Assembly (NCBI RefSeq): GCF_024539815.1 | Contig: NZ_JAHHIU010000095.1 | Coordinates: forward strand, 1 to 64,000 | Reading direction: 5' to 3' | From: Streptomyces hayashii | GTDB lineage: Bacteria > Actinomycetota > Actinomycetes > Streptomycetales > Streptomycetaceae | DNA length: 64,000 nucleotides | Shown: positions 1 to 7,779 of the stretch, one piece after another | Position numbering within the stretch: position 1 is the first letter of the stretch | Layout: every line of letters begins with the position of its first letter | The notes under the pieces: generated by a model | Told to the model about the DNA's origin: nothing | Database searches by the model: none | What the model saw: only the letters and a program-made list of their open reading frames with translations | Made by a program: the position numbers and the translations under genes

Positions 1-88
1 GCCCGCCCCTCCGACCGCCCCCTCTGCGAGTCGGGACCTCCCTCGCGGCGAAGCCATCGACCCACAGTTTCCGATGAAGGAAACGCTA

Positions 89-212
89 CGTTGCATTCAT
101 ATGTTCGACAACCGATTTATCGCAGGTGAACGCCGAACTCACAGGCCCAGTCGTAAATTTCGTTGCAACGACTGTGCGAATAACGCAACATGCCCATCAA
201 TCTTCGTTGCAA
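89..212. repeat. Three CGTTGCA motifs in an AT-richer leader
   Basis: CGTTGCA occurs at 89-95, 161-167 and 205-211. The middle copy is part of a perfect 10-base palindrome (161-170). The stretch is visibly richer in A+T than its surroundings and carries no convincing gene. It could be a binding region of a lost neighbour or chance; no function is assigned. Confidence 0.3.
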
Positions 213-216
213 TGGG

Positions 217-554
217 CTAAGGGTGAACGCCGGGGGCCGGCCCATGAGGTTCGACGTCGGCGCGGACCACTCGGCGGAAGACCCCGACCCGGAGAACCGC
301 CTCGCCCTCGCCGCAGACGTCACCGAGCCGGGCGTACAACTCCGCGTCCCGCTCGAAGAGTTCGAGTTCGAGTTCGCGTGCGGCCACGACCGGCTCCGCC
401 AGGAAGCGGGCGCGCGACACCCGGCCACGGACCGGCGCGAGGTCCGCTCGACAGCGTCGAGACTCCGGTCGGCGGCCGCCGGCGCACCGCTGTCGCCGCC
501 GAACACGGCACGCTCATAGAGTTCGGCTTGTCCGACGCACGGGTCCGCAGCCAT
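217..554 (-). pseudogene. Frameshifted, truncated remnant of a TPR-like Streptomyces protein
   Basis: Reading leftwards from an ATG at 554, the protein starts MAADPCVGQAELYERAVF and runs into LDAVE; it then loses frame near 446. In the next frame it continues DLAPVRGRVSRARFLAEP and later LFERDAELYARLGDV. One missing base after the GAG codon is enough to rejoin the two halves. The wording (alternating Glu/Leu helices, GEGEA) resembles the N-terminus of a tetratricopeptide-like family seen in streptomycetes, from memory only. The frame ends at 217 with nothing resembling the expected continuation, so the 3' part is also lost. I treat it as dead. Family identity is uncertain. Confidence 0.5.
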
Positions 555-614
555 GTCCGTGATCGATCGACGGCGCGTGGCGGGTACGGCGGACCGGGTC
601 AGGGGCCGTTCATG

Positions 615-653
615 CGTCGGGCCCCGGAGCGGGAAGCGCTCCGGGGCCCGACG
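615..653 (-). terminator. 17-bp stem-loop terminator of the cold-shock gene
   Basis: Positions 615-631 and 637-653 are perfect inverted complements (17 bp) around a five-base loop. On the minus strand the hairpin begins 10 bases after the stop codon of the cold-shock gene. There is no long U tract, which is normal for Streptomyces terminators. Confidence 0.8.
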
Positions 654-663
654 GCGTTCGAGA

Positions 664-1442
<779 letters not shown>

Positions 1443-1796
1443 TCAGACGGGTTGCCACAGCTCGATCCGATTCCCTTCGGGGTCGGTGACCCAGCCGAAC
1501 CGGCCGACACCGTCCATTTCCTGCGTTTCCTCTTCCACGGCCGCGCCTTTGGCGCGCAATTGCGCGAGCATCGCGTCGAGGTCTCGGACGCGGAAGTTGA
1601 GCATGGTCTGCTGGGCGCGGGACCCGAAATAGTCGGTGCCGGACTCGAACGTCGCGAAGACGGTCGGTCCGGCTCCCTGACTCCACAGGCCGTTGTCGTC
1701 GGCTTCCAGGCCGAGGCATTCGCGATACCAGGCGCCCAGGGCCGCGGGGTCGGCCGCCCGCAGGAAATATCCACCGATTCCAAGCACTCGTTCCAT
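1443..1796 (-). CDS. VOC-family protein (glyoxalase/bleomycin-resistance fold)
   Basis: A 117-residue single VOC module with two beta-alpha-beta-beta-beta repeats. It opens GIGGYFLRAADPAALGAWYRECL, as in metal-dependent glyoxalases and dioxygenase-like proteins, and closes WVTDPEGNRIELWQPV, whose Glu is the usual metal ligand position. The family uses a paired metal site for isomerisation, dioxygenation or drug binding; the substrate cannot be read from sequence. Cytosolic, no signal peptide. It shares orientation with the next VOC gene 61 bases upstream but the two are not close paralogs. Confidence 0.85.
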   Translation of the reverse strand: MERVLGIGGYFLRAADPAALGAWYRECLGLEADDNGLWSQGAGPTVFATFESGTDYFGSRAQQTMLNFRVRDLDAMLAQLRAKGAAVEEETQEMDGVGRFGWVTDPEGNRIELWQPV

Positions 1797-1857
1797 GCCG
1801 CCATTTTGTCAGGACGGCGATCCGGCCGAGGGTCGACCGTGTCCGTCCGATCGGGCG

Positions 1858-2295
1858 TCAGCTCTTCTTGAGCTCCTCGGCGAGCATCACGAGGATGCCG
1901 CTGGGTCCGCGGAGGTAGGTGAGCTTGTAGACGTCCTCATAGGTCGCGACCCCGCGAAGCGGGTGGCATCCGTGCTTTGCGGCAGCCTCAAGGGCTTTGT
2001 CGATGTCGTCGACCGAGAAGGCGACGCGATGCATGCCGATCTCGTTGGGACGGGTGGGCGCCGACTCGATCGCTTCGGGGTGGATGTACTCGAAGAGTTC
2101 AAGACGACCGTGACCGTCCGGCGTCTGGAGCATCGCGATGTTGGCGTGATTGCCGTCCAGGCCGACGGCGGTGTCGGTCCACTCGCCGCTGACCGTGTCA
2201 CGGCCGACGACGGTGAGGCCGAGGTCCGTGAAAAAGGAGATCGTTGCTTCGAGGTCGCGAACGGCGATGCCTACGTTCTCAAGTCTGATGGGCAT
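1858..2295 (-). CDS. VOC-family protein, methylmalonyl-CoA-epimerase-like
   Basis: 145 residues from the chosen ATG at 2295 (MPIRLENVGIAVRDLEA). Upstream in-frame ATGs at 2304 and 2343 have no ribosome site either, so the start is uncertain; this one matches the usual start of the family fold. HRVAFSVDDIDKAL begins the second half of the VOC fold, and a Glu-containing C-terminal strand follows. The pattern is close to epimerase or lactoylglutathione-lyase-like proteins, but there is no mutase gene nearby, so I do not call it Mce. Predicted soluble enzyme of unknown substrate. Confidence 0.8.
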   Translation of the reverse strand: MPIRLENVGIAVRDLEATISFFTDLGLTVVGRDTVSGEWTDTAVGLDGNHANIAMLQTPDGHGRLELFEYIHPEAIESAPTRPNEIGMHRVAFSVDDIDKALEAAAKHGCHPLRGVATYEDVYKLTYLRGPSGILVMLAEELKKS

Positions 2296-2493
2296 GCGTC
2301 GCATGGTACGGCGTTCTGTTTGCACGATCCTGGACGCGGCCATATGGTGGCAGTAAGTGACATTTCACACCTCGGGAAGCCGCCTCGCACTCCACGGAGG
2401 CGTGGCTTCGAGGGTCCGTGACCTCGCATTTGCATCGTGTCGATCCCGGAAGTCCCGCAGCGGGAGTTCATCCCGCGCCCGAAGGCACAGGTG

Positions 2494-2613
2494 TCAATTC
2501 GGCAGCATCTCCTGCTGGTCGATGATTTCGACCCGTTCCCGGTCCTCGATCCGAACCGTGGCGCGCCATGTGGGGCTCGGCTTCTGAATCAACAGGTCAG
2601 AGGGGCGTCGGAA
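2494..2613 (-). pseudogene. Possible 3' remnant of an unrecognised gene
   Basis: On the minus strand a 39-codon frame reads FRRPSDLLIQKPSPTWRATV and then RIEDRERVEIIDQQEMLPN, followed by a stop at 2494. Third-position GC is high and the peptide has natural composition, but there is no start or upstream part; the lysin gene at 2631 sits where it would be. I do not recognise the family. It may be chance. Confidence 0.3.
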
Positions 2614-2630
2614 ACAGAGGGGTGCCGGAA

Positions 2631-3248
2631 ATGAGAATGAGCCTGCCCGAACTGCGTGCCCTCGCCACACAGGCAGGGTTCACCGGAAACGACATCAAGG
2701 TGGCGGCGGCCGTAGCCATGGCCGAGTCGAAAGGCGACCCTGGCATCATCGGAGACCAGGGCCTCGTCGACCACAAGTGGGGGCCGTCCATCGGTCTCTT
2801 CCAGATTCGCTCCCTCAAGCATCCGGGGCAGTTCTCCCCACCGGACAAGCTCAGGGTCGAGGCAAGGCTCAAGGACCCGCTCTACAACGCCAAGACGGCG
2901 AAGGCCATCAAGGACGCGCACGACTGGAACCAATGGTCCACGTTCGTGAACGGGGCCTACAAGCACTTCATGGCCGGCGGGCCCGCCGGCCCCACCGTCT
3001 TCGAGCCGTTCCCCGGTGCGCCGTTCTTCCACACCGGACGCAGATCGCCGGTCATCGCCGCAATGCACCACCGGCTCGTCGCCCAGGGCTGCGACCGGTA
3101 CCAGTCCAACGCCCAACCCGACGTGTGGGGACCGGGCGATGTGAAGTCCTTCGCCGCCTGGCAGGGAAAGCTCGGCTTCAAAGGCGGCGACGCCAACGGC
3201 ATCCCCGGAAAGACCAGTTGGGACAAGCTGCACGTCCCCAACGTCTGA
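2631..3248 (+). CDS. Lysozyme-like (SLT/goose-type) endolysin with C-terminal cell-wall-binding module
   Basis: 205 residues, starting at the ATG at 2631 (AGGGG about 8 bases upstream). Residues 5-115 form a lysozyme-like fold: AVAMAESKGDPG carries the expected catalytic Glu, and SIGLFQIR is the second signature of transglycosylase/goose-lysozyme domains. A PFPGAPFFHTG linker leads to an 80-residue C-terminal peptidoglycan-binding module (MHHRLV...YQSNAQPDVW...AWQGKLGF). There is no signal peptide, as in phage endolysins that need a holin or lysis for release. The C-terminal module is duplicated, with identical DNA at its end, in the amidase at 3515-4303. Probably first gene of a three-gene unit with the small protein and the amidase. 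Confidence 0.85.
   Translation: MRMSLPELRALATQAGFTGNDIKVAAAVAMAESKGDPGIIGDQGLVDHKWGPSIGLFQIRSLKHPGQFSPPDKLRVEARLKDPLYNAKTAKAIKDAHDWNQWSTFVNGAYKHFMAGGPAGPTVFEPFPGAPFFHTGRRSPVIAAMHHRLVAQGCDRYQSNAQPDVWGPGDVKSFAAWQGKLGFKGGDANGIPGKTSWDKLHVPNV
3002..3248 (+). repeat. Copy 1 of a 247-bp repeat encoding the lysin C-terminal module
   Basis: Matches 4057-4303 base for base over the last 163 bases (3086-3248); about 11 differences are confined to the first 84. The sharp boundary suggests recent duplication or gene conversion. Confidence 0.95.
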
Positions 3249-3356
3249 ACGCCGCATGCCGAATGCCGAATGCGTAATGCCGCGACCTCGCTCCGTCGGC
3301 CGTTCGTCGAACGCGGAACGGGCGAGGCGCGGTTACTGAACCGAGAGGACGGTGTC

Positions 3357-3518
3357 ATGCCTGGGAAGAACTTCGACGACGTCGACGTGAAGGCGGCCCT
3401 TGAGAGGACCGGCACCGGCGATGGACCCGGCACCGACAACCTTGACGACCTTCCGGAAAGCGACTTCGTCGCGTTCGCCGAGGGCGGCGTCGAGAACGAC
3501 CCGGAGGAACTCAAGTGA
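3357..3518 (+). CDS. Small acidic protein between two lysin genes
   Basis: 53 residues, MPGKNFDDVDVKAALERTGT onward, rich in Asp/Glu with no hydrophobic segment, so it is not a holin. The ATG at 3357 has GAGAGGA upstream, whereas the earlier ATG at 3270 lacks a site. Its stop overlaps the GTG start of the amidase (GTGA), so the two are almost certainly translationally coupled. Function unknown; an inhibitor, chaperone or linker for the lysins would fit the position but is a guess. Confidence 0.65.
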   Translation: MPGKNFDDVDVKAALERTGTGDGPGTDNLDDLPESDFVAFAEGGVENDPEELK

Positions 3519-4303
3519 CCGCCACCATCGCTTACGACCGTTCCGTCTCGAACCTCATCGACGAGCTCAGCGCCACCCACCACGTCACTCACAGGTCCTA
3601 CCGGAAGACGTCGGTCACGCTGCACCACAACGGTGGCCGGCTTTCGCATCAGGGTGTTCTCCAGGTCTGGAAGACGCGTCCGGCCTCGGCCCACTTCGAC
3701 GTGGACGCCGCCGGCGCCGTCGCTCAGTACGTCAAGGTGAACGAATACGCCTGGGCCGTCGGGGACGTGACCGGCAACCAGCGCACGATCAGCATCGAAA
3801 TGGCGGACGCGACACTGGCGCCCGACTGGACGGTCGCCGAGGCCACCTGGAAGAACGCCGCACGCCTCGCCGGATGGAATTTCGCCAAGGTGATCGGCGT
3901 ACGTCCCAGCAGGAGCAACCTCTTCTACCACCACCACTGGTCCTCGACCGCCTGCGCCGGCCCGCACATGGACAAGATCTACGACAAGGTCCTCGCGGCG
4001 GCCCAGGAGGCGTACGACCACTTCAAGGGTTCACACCCCGTCCCCGGGCCGGATACCGAGCCGTTCCCCGGTGCCTCGTTCTTCCACACCGGAAGGAAGT
4101 CGCCGGTCATCGCCGCGATGCACCACCGGCTCGTCATCAGGGGCTGCGACCGGTACCAGTCCAACGCCCAACCCGACGTGTGGGGACCGGGCGATGTGAA
4201 GTCCTTCGCCGCCTGGCAGGGAAAGCTCGGCTTCAAAGGCGGCGACGCCAACGGCATCCCCGGAAAGACCAGTTGGGACAAGCTGCACGTCCCCAACGTC
4301 TGA
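3515..4303 (+). CDS. N-acetylmuramoyl-L-alanine amidase (amidase_2/PGRP type) with cell-wall-binding module
   Basis: 262 residues from GTG at 3515. Residues 20-170 are a zinc amidase domain that would cut the lactyl-amide bond between glycan and stem peptide. TLHHNGG supplies the first zinc histidine; YHHHWSSTACAGP near residue 135 supplies the second histidine and the cysteine. A Pro-rich linker (GSHPVPGPDTEPFPG) joins the same C-terminal wall-binding module as the gene at 2631. No signal peptide, so release must come from lysis or another route. The start overlaps the stop of the small acidic gene by four bases. Phage-like architecture, but no other phage genes are in view. Confidence 0.88.
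   Translation: MTATIAYDRSVSNLIDELSATHHVTHRSYRKTSVTLHHNGGRLSHQGVLQVWKTRPASAHFDVDAAGAVAQYVKVNEYAWAVGDVTGNQRTISIEMADATLAPDWTVAEATWKNAARLAGWNFAKVIGVRPSRSNLFYHHHWSSTACAGPHMDKIYDKVLAAAQEAYDHFKGSHPVPGPDTEPFPGASFFHTGRKSPVIAAMHHRLVIRGCDRYQSNAQPDVWGPGDVKSFAAWQGKLGFKGGDANGIPGKTSWDKLHVPNV
4057..4303 (+). repeat. Copy 2 of the 247-bp lysin C-terminal repeat
   Basis: See copy 1 at 3002-3248. Positions 4141-4303 are identical to 3086-3248 through the stop codon; identity ends with the gene. Confidence 0.95.
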
Positions 4304-4445
4304 CCGTCCTGGCTGATCCCCCGATCGACGGGCGGGATGCGCACCGGGTCTCCTGCCGGATGGACGGTGCGCGTCGCTCGTCGCGCCACCATGGTCGACG
4401 GTCACGGGCTCGTCCCGCTTCACCGCCGGCCGTGGAGGCGCCCAG

Positions 4446-5117
4446 GTCGTGTCTGATAATTGATCTTGTGGTGGGTCGTGGTGAGCTGACGGATGCGGCG
4501 TGGGAGCGGATATCGCCGCTGTTGGCGGGTGTTGACGGGCGGGGTCGTCCGTGGCGGGATCACCGGCAGGTGATCAACGGGGTGTTGTGGCGGTTGCGGA
4601 CGAGTGCTCCGTGGCGTGACCTGCCGGAACGCTTCGGGCCGTGGCAGACGGTCTATGAGCGGTTTGCCCGGTGGGAGGCGGACGGGACCTGGACCCGCCT
4701 GCTCGTGGAGCAGGTCCGCGACGACTCGGTCGGGGCGGTGGAGTGGACGGTGTCGGTCGACTCCACGATCAACCGTGCGCACCAGCACGCTGCTGGCGCC
4801 CGCAAAAAGGGGACGCGTCGGGGGACGAACTGGAAGATCCGGAACGCGCGGCGGATCGTCAGGCGCTCGGCCGGTCCCGCGGCGGGTTGACCACCAAGGT
4901 CCACCTCGCCTGTGACGGCCGGGGTCTGCCTCTGGCCGTCCTCGTCACGCCGGGCAACCGCAACGTCGTCGAACGCTGCTTCAACCGCCTCAAGCAATTC
5001 CGGGCGATCGCAACCCGCTTCGACAAACTCGCCGACCGTTACCGGGCCGGAGTACACCTCGCGGCACTCATCCTCTGGCTCCGCGAACCCAGCCAAGATC
5101 GTTTGTCAGACAACGCC
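4446..5117 (+). mobile_element. Decayed IS5-family insertion sequence
   Basis: The ends are imperfect inverted repeats: 4446-4467 reads GTCGTGTCTGATAATTGATC-like and the complement of 5097-5117 reads GGCGTTGTCTGACAAACGATC, sharing TGTCTGA and GATCTT. A single transposase occupies the interior but is frameshifted and internally deleted. At about 0.67 kb it is shorter than an intact element of this kind (roughly 0.8-0.9 kb). No clear target duplication is seen. Confidence 0.75.
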
Positions 5118-5120
5118 TAG
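4468..5120 (+). pseudogene. IS5-family transposase, frameshifted and internally deleted
   Basis: Starts at GTG 4468 (VVGRGELTDAAWERISPLL). PWRDLPERFGPWQTVYERF and SVDSTINRAHQHAAGARKKG are standard for IS5-group DDE transposases and include the first catalytic Asp. The frame is lost after RKKG; a second frame picks up LEDPERAADRQALGRSRGGL and then PGNRNVVERCFNRLKQFRAI. The segment that should lie between PGN and NVVERCFNRLK, including the second catalytic Asp, is missing. The element cannot move by itself. Confidence 0.88.
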
Positions 5121-5138
5121 GCGATCGCCGCCCGGCAT

Positions 5139-5264
5139 TCACGTGTCCCCAGCCCTCCTCCTCCCCCCGCCACTCTGCGGGCGCATGACCTGTGTCAGCG
5201 GAACCACCCGCCGAAGCAGCGTCCACGACTCGTCCGGGACCAACCGCTCGATGAGATCCGTCAT
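5139..5264 (-). pseudogene. N-terminal fragment of a second IS5-type transposase
   Basis: From ATG 5264: MTDLIERLVPDESWTLLRRV then PLTQVMRPQSGGGRRRAGD, the usual first 40 residues of another IS5-subgroup transposase. It stops at 5139, beside the right end of the element at 4446-5117, so one insertion or deletion probably cut the other. Its ATG overlaps the stop codon of the CGNR gene (ATGA), meaning this element abuts that gene directly. Confidence 0.65.
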
Positions 5265-5821
5265 GCGTGGCGCTTGTTGGCGAGGAAGCGCGCCTTCTTC
5301 TCTCGATTTCCACATGTGTTCATGTCGCACCATTTTCGCGTGCCACCCCGGCTGGTGTCCAAGAACGCGGCCCGGCATGTGGACGATGTACACAGAGAGA
5401 TCTTTCCCTCCCGCTCTCCCGTAAGGAGACTGATCGCATCGGTAGCGATCACACTGAGCGCATCTTCCACAGAAGAAGAGCTCAGCCGCCATTTCCGGCC
5501 TCCATCGGACGTCAAGACAGCCGAGGCCAGGCCCCGCGTGCTGCAATCATTGATGACTTGGACGGCTGAAGAGGGAAGCGGGTTACGGCTTGCAACGGCG
5601 GTTGCAGCTGCGTGAATTGATTCCCTCAGCTCTCGGGACCGGTCGAGCTGAGACTGGGTGCAAGAGTCGACCTCGAGTCCATTGACTACAAACCAGTCTG
5701 TGAGCCGAGAGGGCACAGGAATGCGCTCCAGCGTTTCTCCGTAACGCTCCGAAACGGTCCCCGTGAAGCTGGTCGCCAGCAGTTTACCCAGGCGAAACTC
5801 AGGGAAATGCAGAGTAGCCAC
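5261..5821 (-). CDS. CGNR zinc-finger protein (ABATE domain), putative regulator
   Basis: 186 residues. The N-terminal two thirds (FVVNGLEVDS near residue 45) is the ABATE-type domain. The C-terminal 45 residues are the CGNR zinc finger: LCTSSTCRAAFLDTS...KWCDMNTCGNREK, with four cysteines and the name motif. The family is regarded as stress- or antibiotic-linked transcription regulators. Codon usage is less GC-rich than neighbours (many A/T third positions), and it sits against IS debris, so it may be acquired. Divergent from the LysE exporter, which it might control; about 200 bases separate the starts. Confidence 0.85.
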   Translation of the reverse strand: MATLHFPEFRLGKLLATSFTGTVSERYGETLERIPVPSRLTDWFVVNGLEVDSCTQSQLDRSRELRESIHAAATAVASRNPLPSSAVQVINDCSTRGLASAVLTSDGGRKWRLSSSSVEDALSVIATDAISLLTGEREGKISLCTSSTCRAAFLDTSRGGTRKWCDMNTCGNREKKARFLANKRHA

Positions 5822-6022
5822 GGAACCACCTTAGCCGGTTGCCGCCCGGAGCACAAGCATGCTAGAACCGTCTTAGGTGGTTCTGCGGGAGCCGGGGGCC
5901 TCATGGAGCCCCCCGAGTTCAGCAGAAGGAGTCCGGCCACCGACTGGGGCCACTCGGCGCGGATGATCACCGCAGGCGTCGACGGCCCCTGGCACGCCAT
6001 GTCGAAGCCGGAGGTGTCAACG

Positions 6023-6646
6023 ATGATGGATTTAACGGTACTGCCGAGCTATATGGCGGTGATCCTGCTCTTTCTCGCTCCGCCCGGACCCGATATGGCC
6101 TACATGCTCGCAGTAGGCCTCGAAGGTGGTCGCCTTTCCGCAATGCGAGCCATCCTCGGCATAGGCACGGGAATGAGTACCTACGCCGCCACCGTCGTTG
6201 CCGGGATGGGGCAGGTTGCCCGATCGCACCCGTCGATGCTTGATGCGGTGCGAATACTGGGTGCAGCATATCTGCTGTGGTTGGCGTTCGTGACCATGCG
6301 AAGCGCGCGGCGCGCGAATAATGGACACGGTGACATCAGGACAGGCAGCTGGTATCTGCGAGGAGTTTTGGTCAGCCTGACGAATCCGAAAATCATCCTC
6401 TTTTACCTCGCGATACTACCGCAATTCATAGGAAGTGCCGAGAATCCCGAATTGCAGATGGCCGTTCTCGGTGCAATTAACGTCCTGACAGAGGTGATTC
6501 TTTACGGGTGCATCGGAGTGCTGTCCGGGTCTTTCCATGCCCGACTCACCGGCTCAACGAAAGCGACTGCTGTGCTGAACTATGTCGCGTGCGCGGTCTA
6601 TGTCGTGCTGGCAGCTGCGATCACTGTGGAGATTCTCCTGGTCTAG
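6023..6646 (+). CDS. LysE/RhtB-family exporter
   Basis: 207 residues, inner-membrane protein with about six transmembrane segments. The N-terminal LFLAPPGPDMAYMLAVGLEG holds the PGP motif typical of LysE/RhtB amino-acid or metabolite efflux proteins; GVLVSLTNPKIILFYLAILP holds the second conserved loop (NPK). The start is the ATG at 6023 with GGAGGTG six bases upstream; the second ATG at 6026 is possible. As with the divergent CGNR regulator, base composition is lower in GC than in the surroundings. Substrate unknown. A regulator plus exporter pair is a common arrangement. Confidence 0.88.
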   Translation: MMDLTVLPSYMAVILLFLAPPGPDMAYMLAVGLEGGRLSAMRAILGIGTGMSTYAATVVAGMGQVARSHPSMLDAVRILGAAYLLWLAFVTMRSARRANNGHGDIRTGSWYLRGVLVSLTNPKIILFYLAILPQFIGSAENPELQMAVLGAINVLTEVILYGCIGVLSGSFHARLTGSTKATAVLNYVACAVYVVLAAAITVEILLV

Positions 6647-6828
6647 GACTCCACGGTGGCGCTTGCGGACCGCGTCCGCATCCTGGTGCCGCAGAAGCGT
6701 CACCAGCTTCGAGCGCGCGGGCTCACCGGGAGAACGGGGTTGGCCAGGACGGCTTGACGCCCTGATCACATCAGTCACGTGAAAAGATCCTTCCACCCCT
6801 GTGGGCCGGCCTGGAAAGCTGCGAATCA

Positions 6829-6960
6829 GCCGCAGCGGCCCGGCTGAAGGCCGAGGAGGAGATCGCCATCGCGCAGCGGACTTTCGCGCTGAAGCAGGCG
6901 GAGATCAAGGCCGAGACCGACGAGGCCGCCGCCCGAGCCGCCGAAACGCAGGGCGTCCAG
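6829..6960 (+). pseudogene. Internal fragment of a flotillin-like (SPFH) gene
   Basis: In frame, these bases read AAAARLKAEEEIAIAQRTFA then LKQAEIKAETDEAAARAAE, the coiled-coil stretch of flotillin/SPFH proteins. There is no start, no SPFH domain and no C-terminus. The frame then runs into the antisense of an ArsR-type fragment, so a deletion joined two unrelated genes near 6950. Confidence 0.55.
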
Positions 6961-7044
6961 CAGTCGCATGCGCAGGGGATGCGCGAGCCCGCGCAGCGAG
7001 CGGGCGTCGACATTGCGGACCTGTGGGTCCTGGGGCTCGTCCAT
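6946..7044 (-). pseudogene. 5' fragment of an ArsR-type HTH regulator
   Basis: From ATG 7044: MDEPQDPQVRNVDARSLRGL then AHPLRMRLLDALR, the standard first 33 residues of a Streptomyces ArsR-family winged-helix protein. The recognition helix is gone; sequence changes to the flotillin-like fragment near 6950. The upstream inverted repeat at 7063-7106 may be its former operator. Confidence 0.6.
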
Positions 7045-7062
7045 GAGCCTGCGAACACCCAT

Positions 7063-7106
7063 GCAAAGAACCTGTTGCAACGCTTTCTCTGCAACAGGCT
7101 CTTTGC
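7063..7106. promoter_or_regulatory. 17-bp inverted repeat (old ArsR operator or YqeY terminator)
   Basis: Arms 7063-7079 and 7090-7106 match at 16 of 17 positions around a 10-base loop. It starts 13 bases beyond the stop of the YqeY-like gene and 19 bases before the ArsR fragment's ATG, so position fits either a terminator for the former or an operator for the latter. The centre-proximal TTGCA/TGCAA halves look operator-like. Confidence 0.55.
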
Positions 7107-7118
7107 AAGGTTCCGCGG

Positions 7119-7472
7119 TCAGGCGGGGTCGAGGAAGCGCTGCAGAACGGCGGCTTCGGCGCGCAGTCGCACGGCCCGGTCGGCGTGCGCCGGCGCGGTC
7201 AACTGCGCTGCGGCTTCCAGCCGTTCGGCGGCCTCCGCACGCACGATGTCCGAGATGTCCTCCTCGGTCAGGTCCCGTCGGGCCGCCTCGGTGGCCCCGA
7301 CGCCCACCGGTGAGTGTTCGAGGGCCCCACCGCGCAGCCCGGCCTCGTCCACGGGCACCGCCTCCGCGTTGTCCAGTGCGGCGAGCGTCGCGCGCAGCGC
7401 GCTCACCGCGACCTTGTCACGGGCGCGCATCGCTTCCGGAAGTGCTTGACGCATGAGAACACGTAGAGACAT
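7119..7472 (-). CDS. GatB/YqeY-domain protein
   Basis: 117 residues. LPEAMRARDKVAVSALRATLAAL near the N-terminus is the conserved YqeY helix pair, and DLTEEDISDIVRAEAAERLEAA near residues 65-90 corresponds to the middle of the domain. The fold is related to the tail domain of GatB and is thought to bind tRNA, though its cellular job is unclear. Shorter and more diverged than the housekeeping YqeY. The ATG at 7472 is kept because nothing downstream has a better ribosome site. Confidence 0.75.
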   Translation of the reverse strand: MSLRVLMRQALPEAMRARDKVAVSALRATLAALDNAEAVPVDEAGLRGGALEHSPVGVGATEAARRDLTEEDISDIVRAEAAERLEAAAQLTAPAHADRAVRLRAEAAVLQRFLDPA

Positions 7473-7779
7473 GCCGGGACCCTACGGTCGTGAAGCATGC
7501 CCCACAACGGGTTATCCCCGCACGGAGCAGGGATCGCGCCGACGGGATCGCGCCGACCGCCGGAGTGCCGGCTCAGGACGGTGGTGCGGGTGGGTGCTGC
7601 GGCCGCCTCGGCCGTCGGACGAATGTGGGGGCAGGGTCGTGGACTGGCCGGTCGTCCGACCGCCGCCCCGCCCCGCCCCGCCCAGTCGCACGGCACCGGT
7701 GGCCCGGTGTCCGCGTCGACACCGGGTGATCCGGGAGCCGCGTCGAAACGGGTGGTCCGGGGTCCGCGTCAACGGCTTG
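7473..7779. other. Gene-free spacer with small tandem repeats
   Basis: No coding frame is convincing. A 14-base unit is exactly duplicated in tandem at 7530-7543 and 7544-7557. A CCCCG pentamer run lies near 7666-7683. Near 7709-7775 there are three diverged copies of a CCGCGTCGA...GGGTG.TCCGG unit. These look like slippage products. Confidence 0.55.

Noticed and set aside
2631-4303. Prophage call for the lysin genes
   Set aside because: No integrase, holin, capsid, tail or attachment site is visible, so only a phage-like lysin module is claimed.
6015-6028. TGTCAACGATGATG resembling the sugar-locus operator (12 of 14 bases)
   Set aside because: It overlaps the ribosome site and tandem ATG of the LysE gene, the palindrome is broken, and the gene is unrelated; most likely coincidence.
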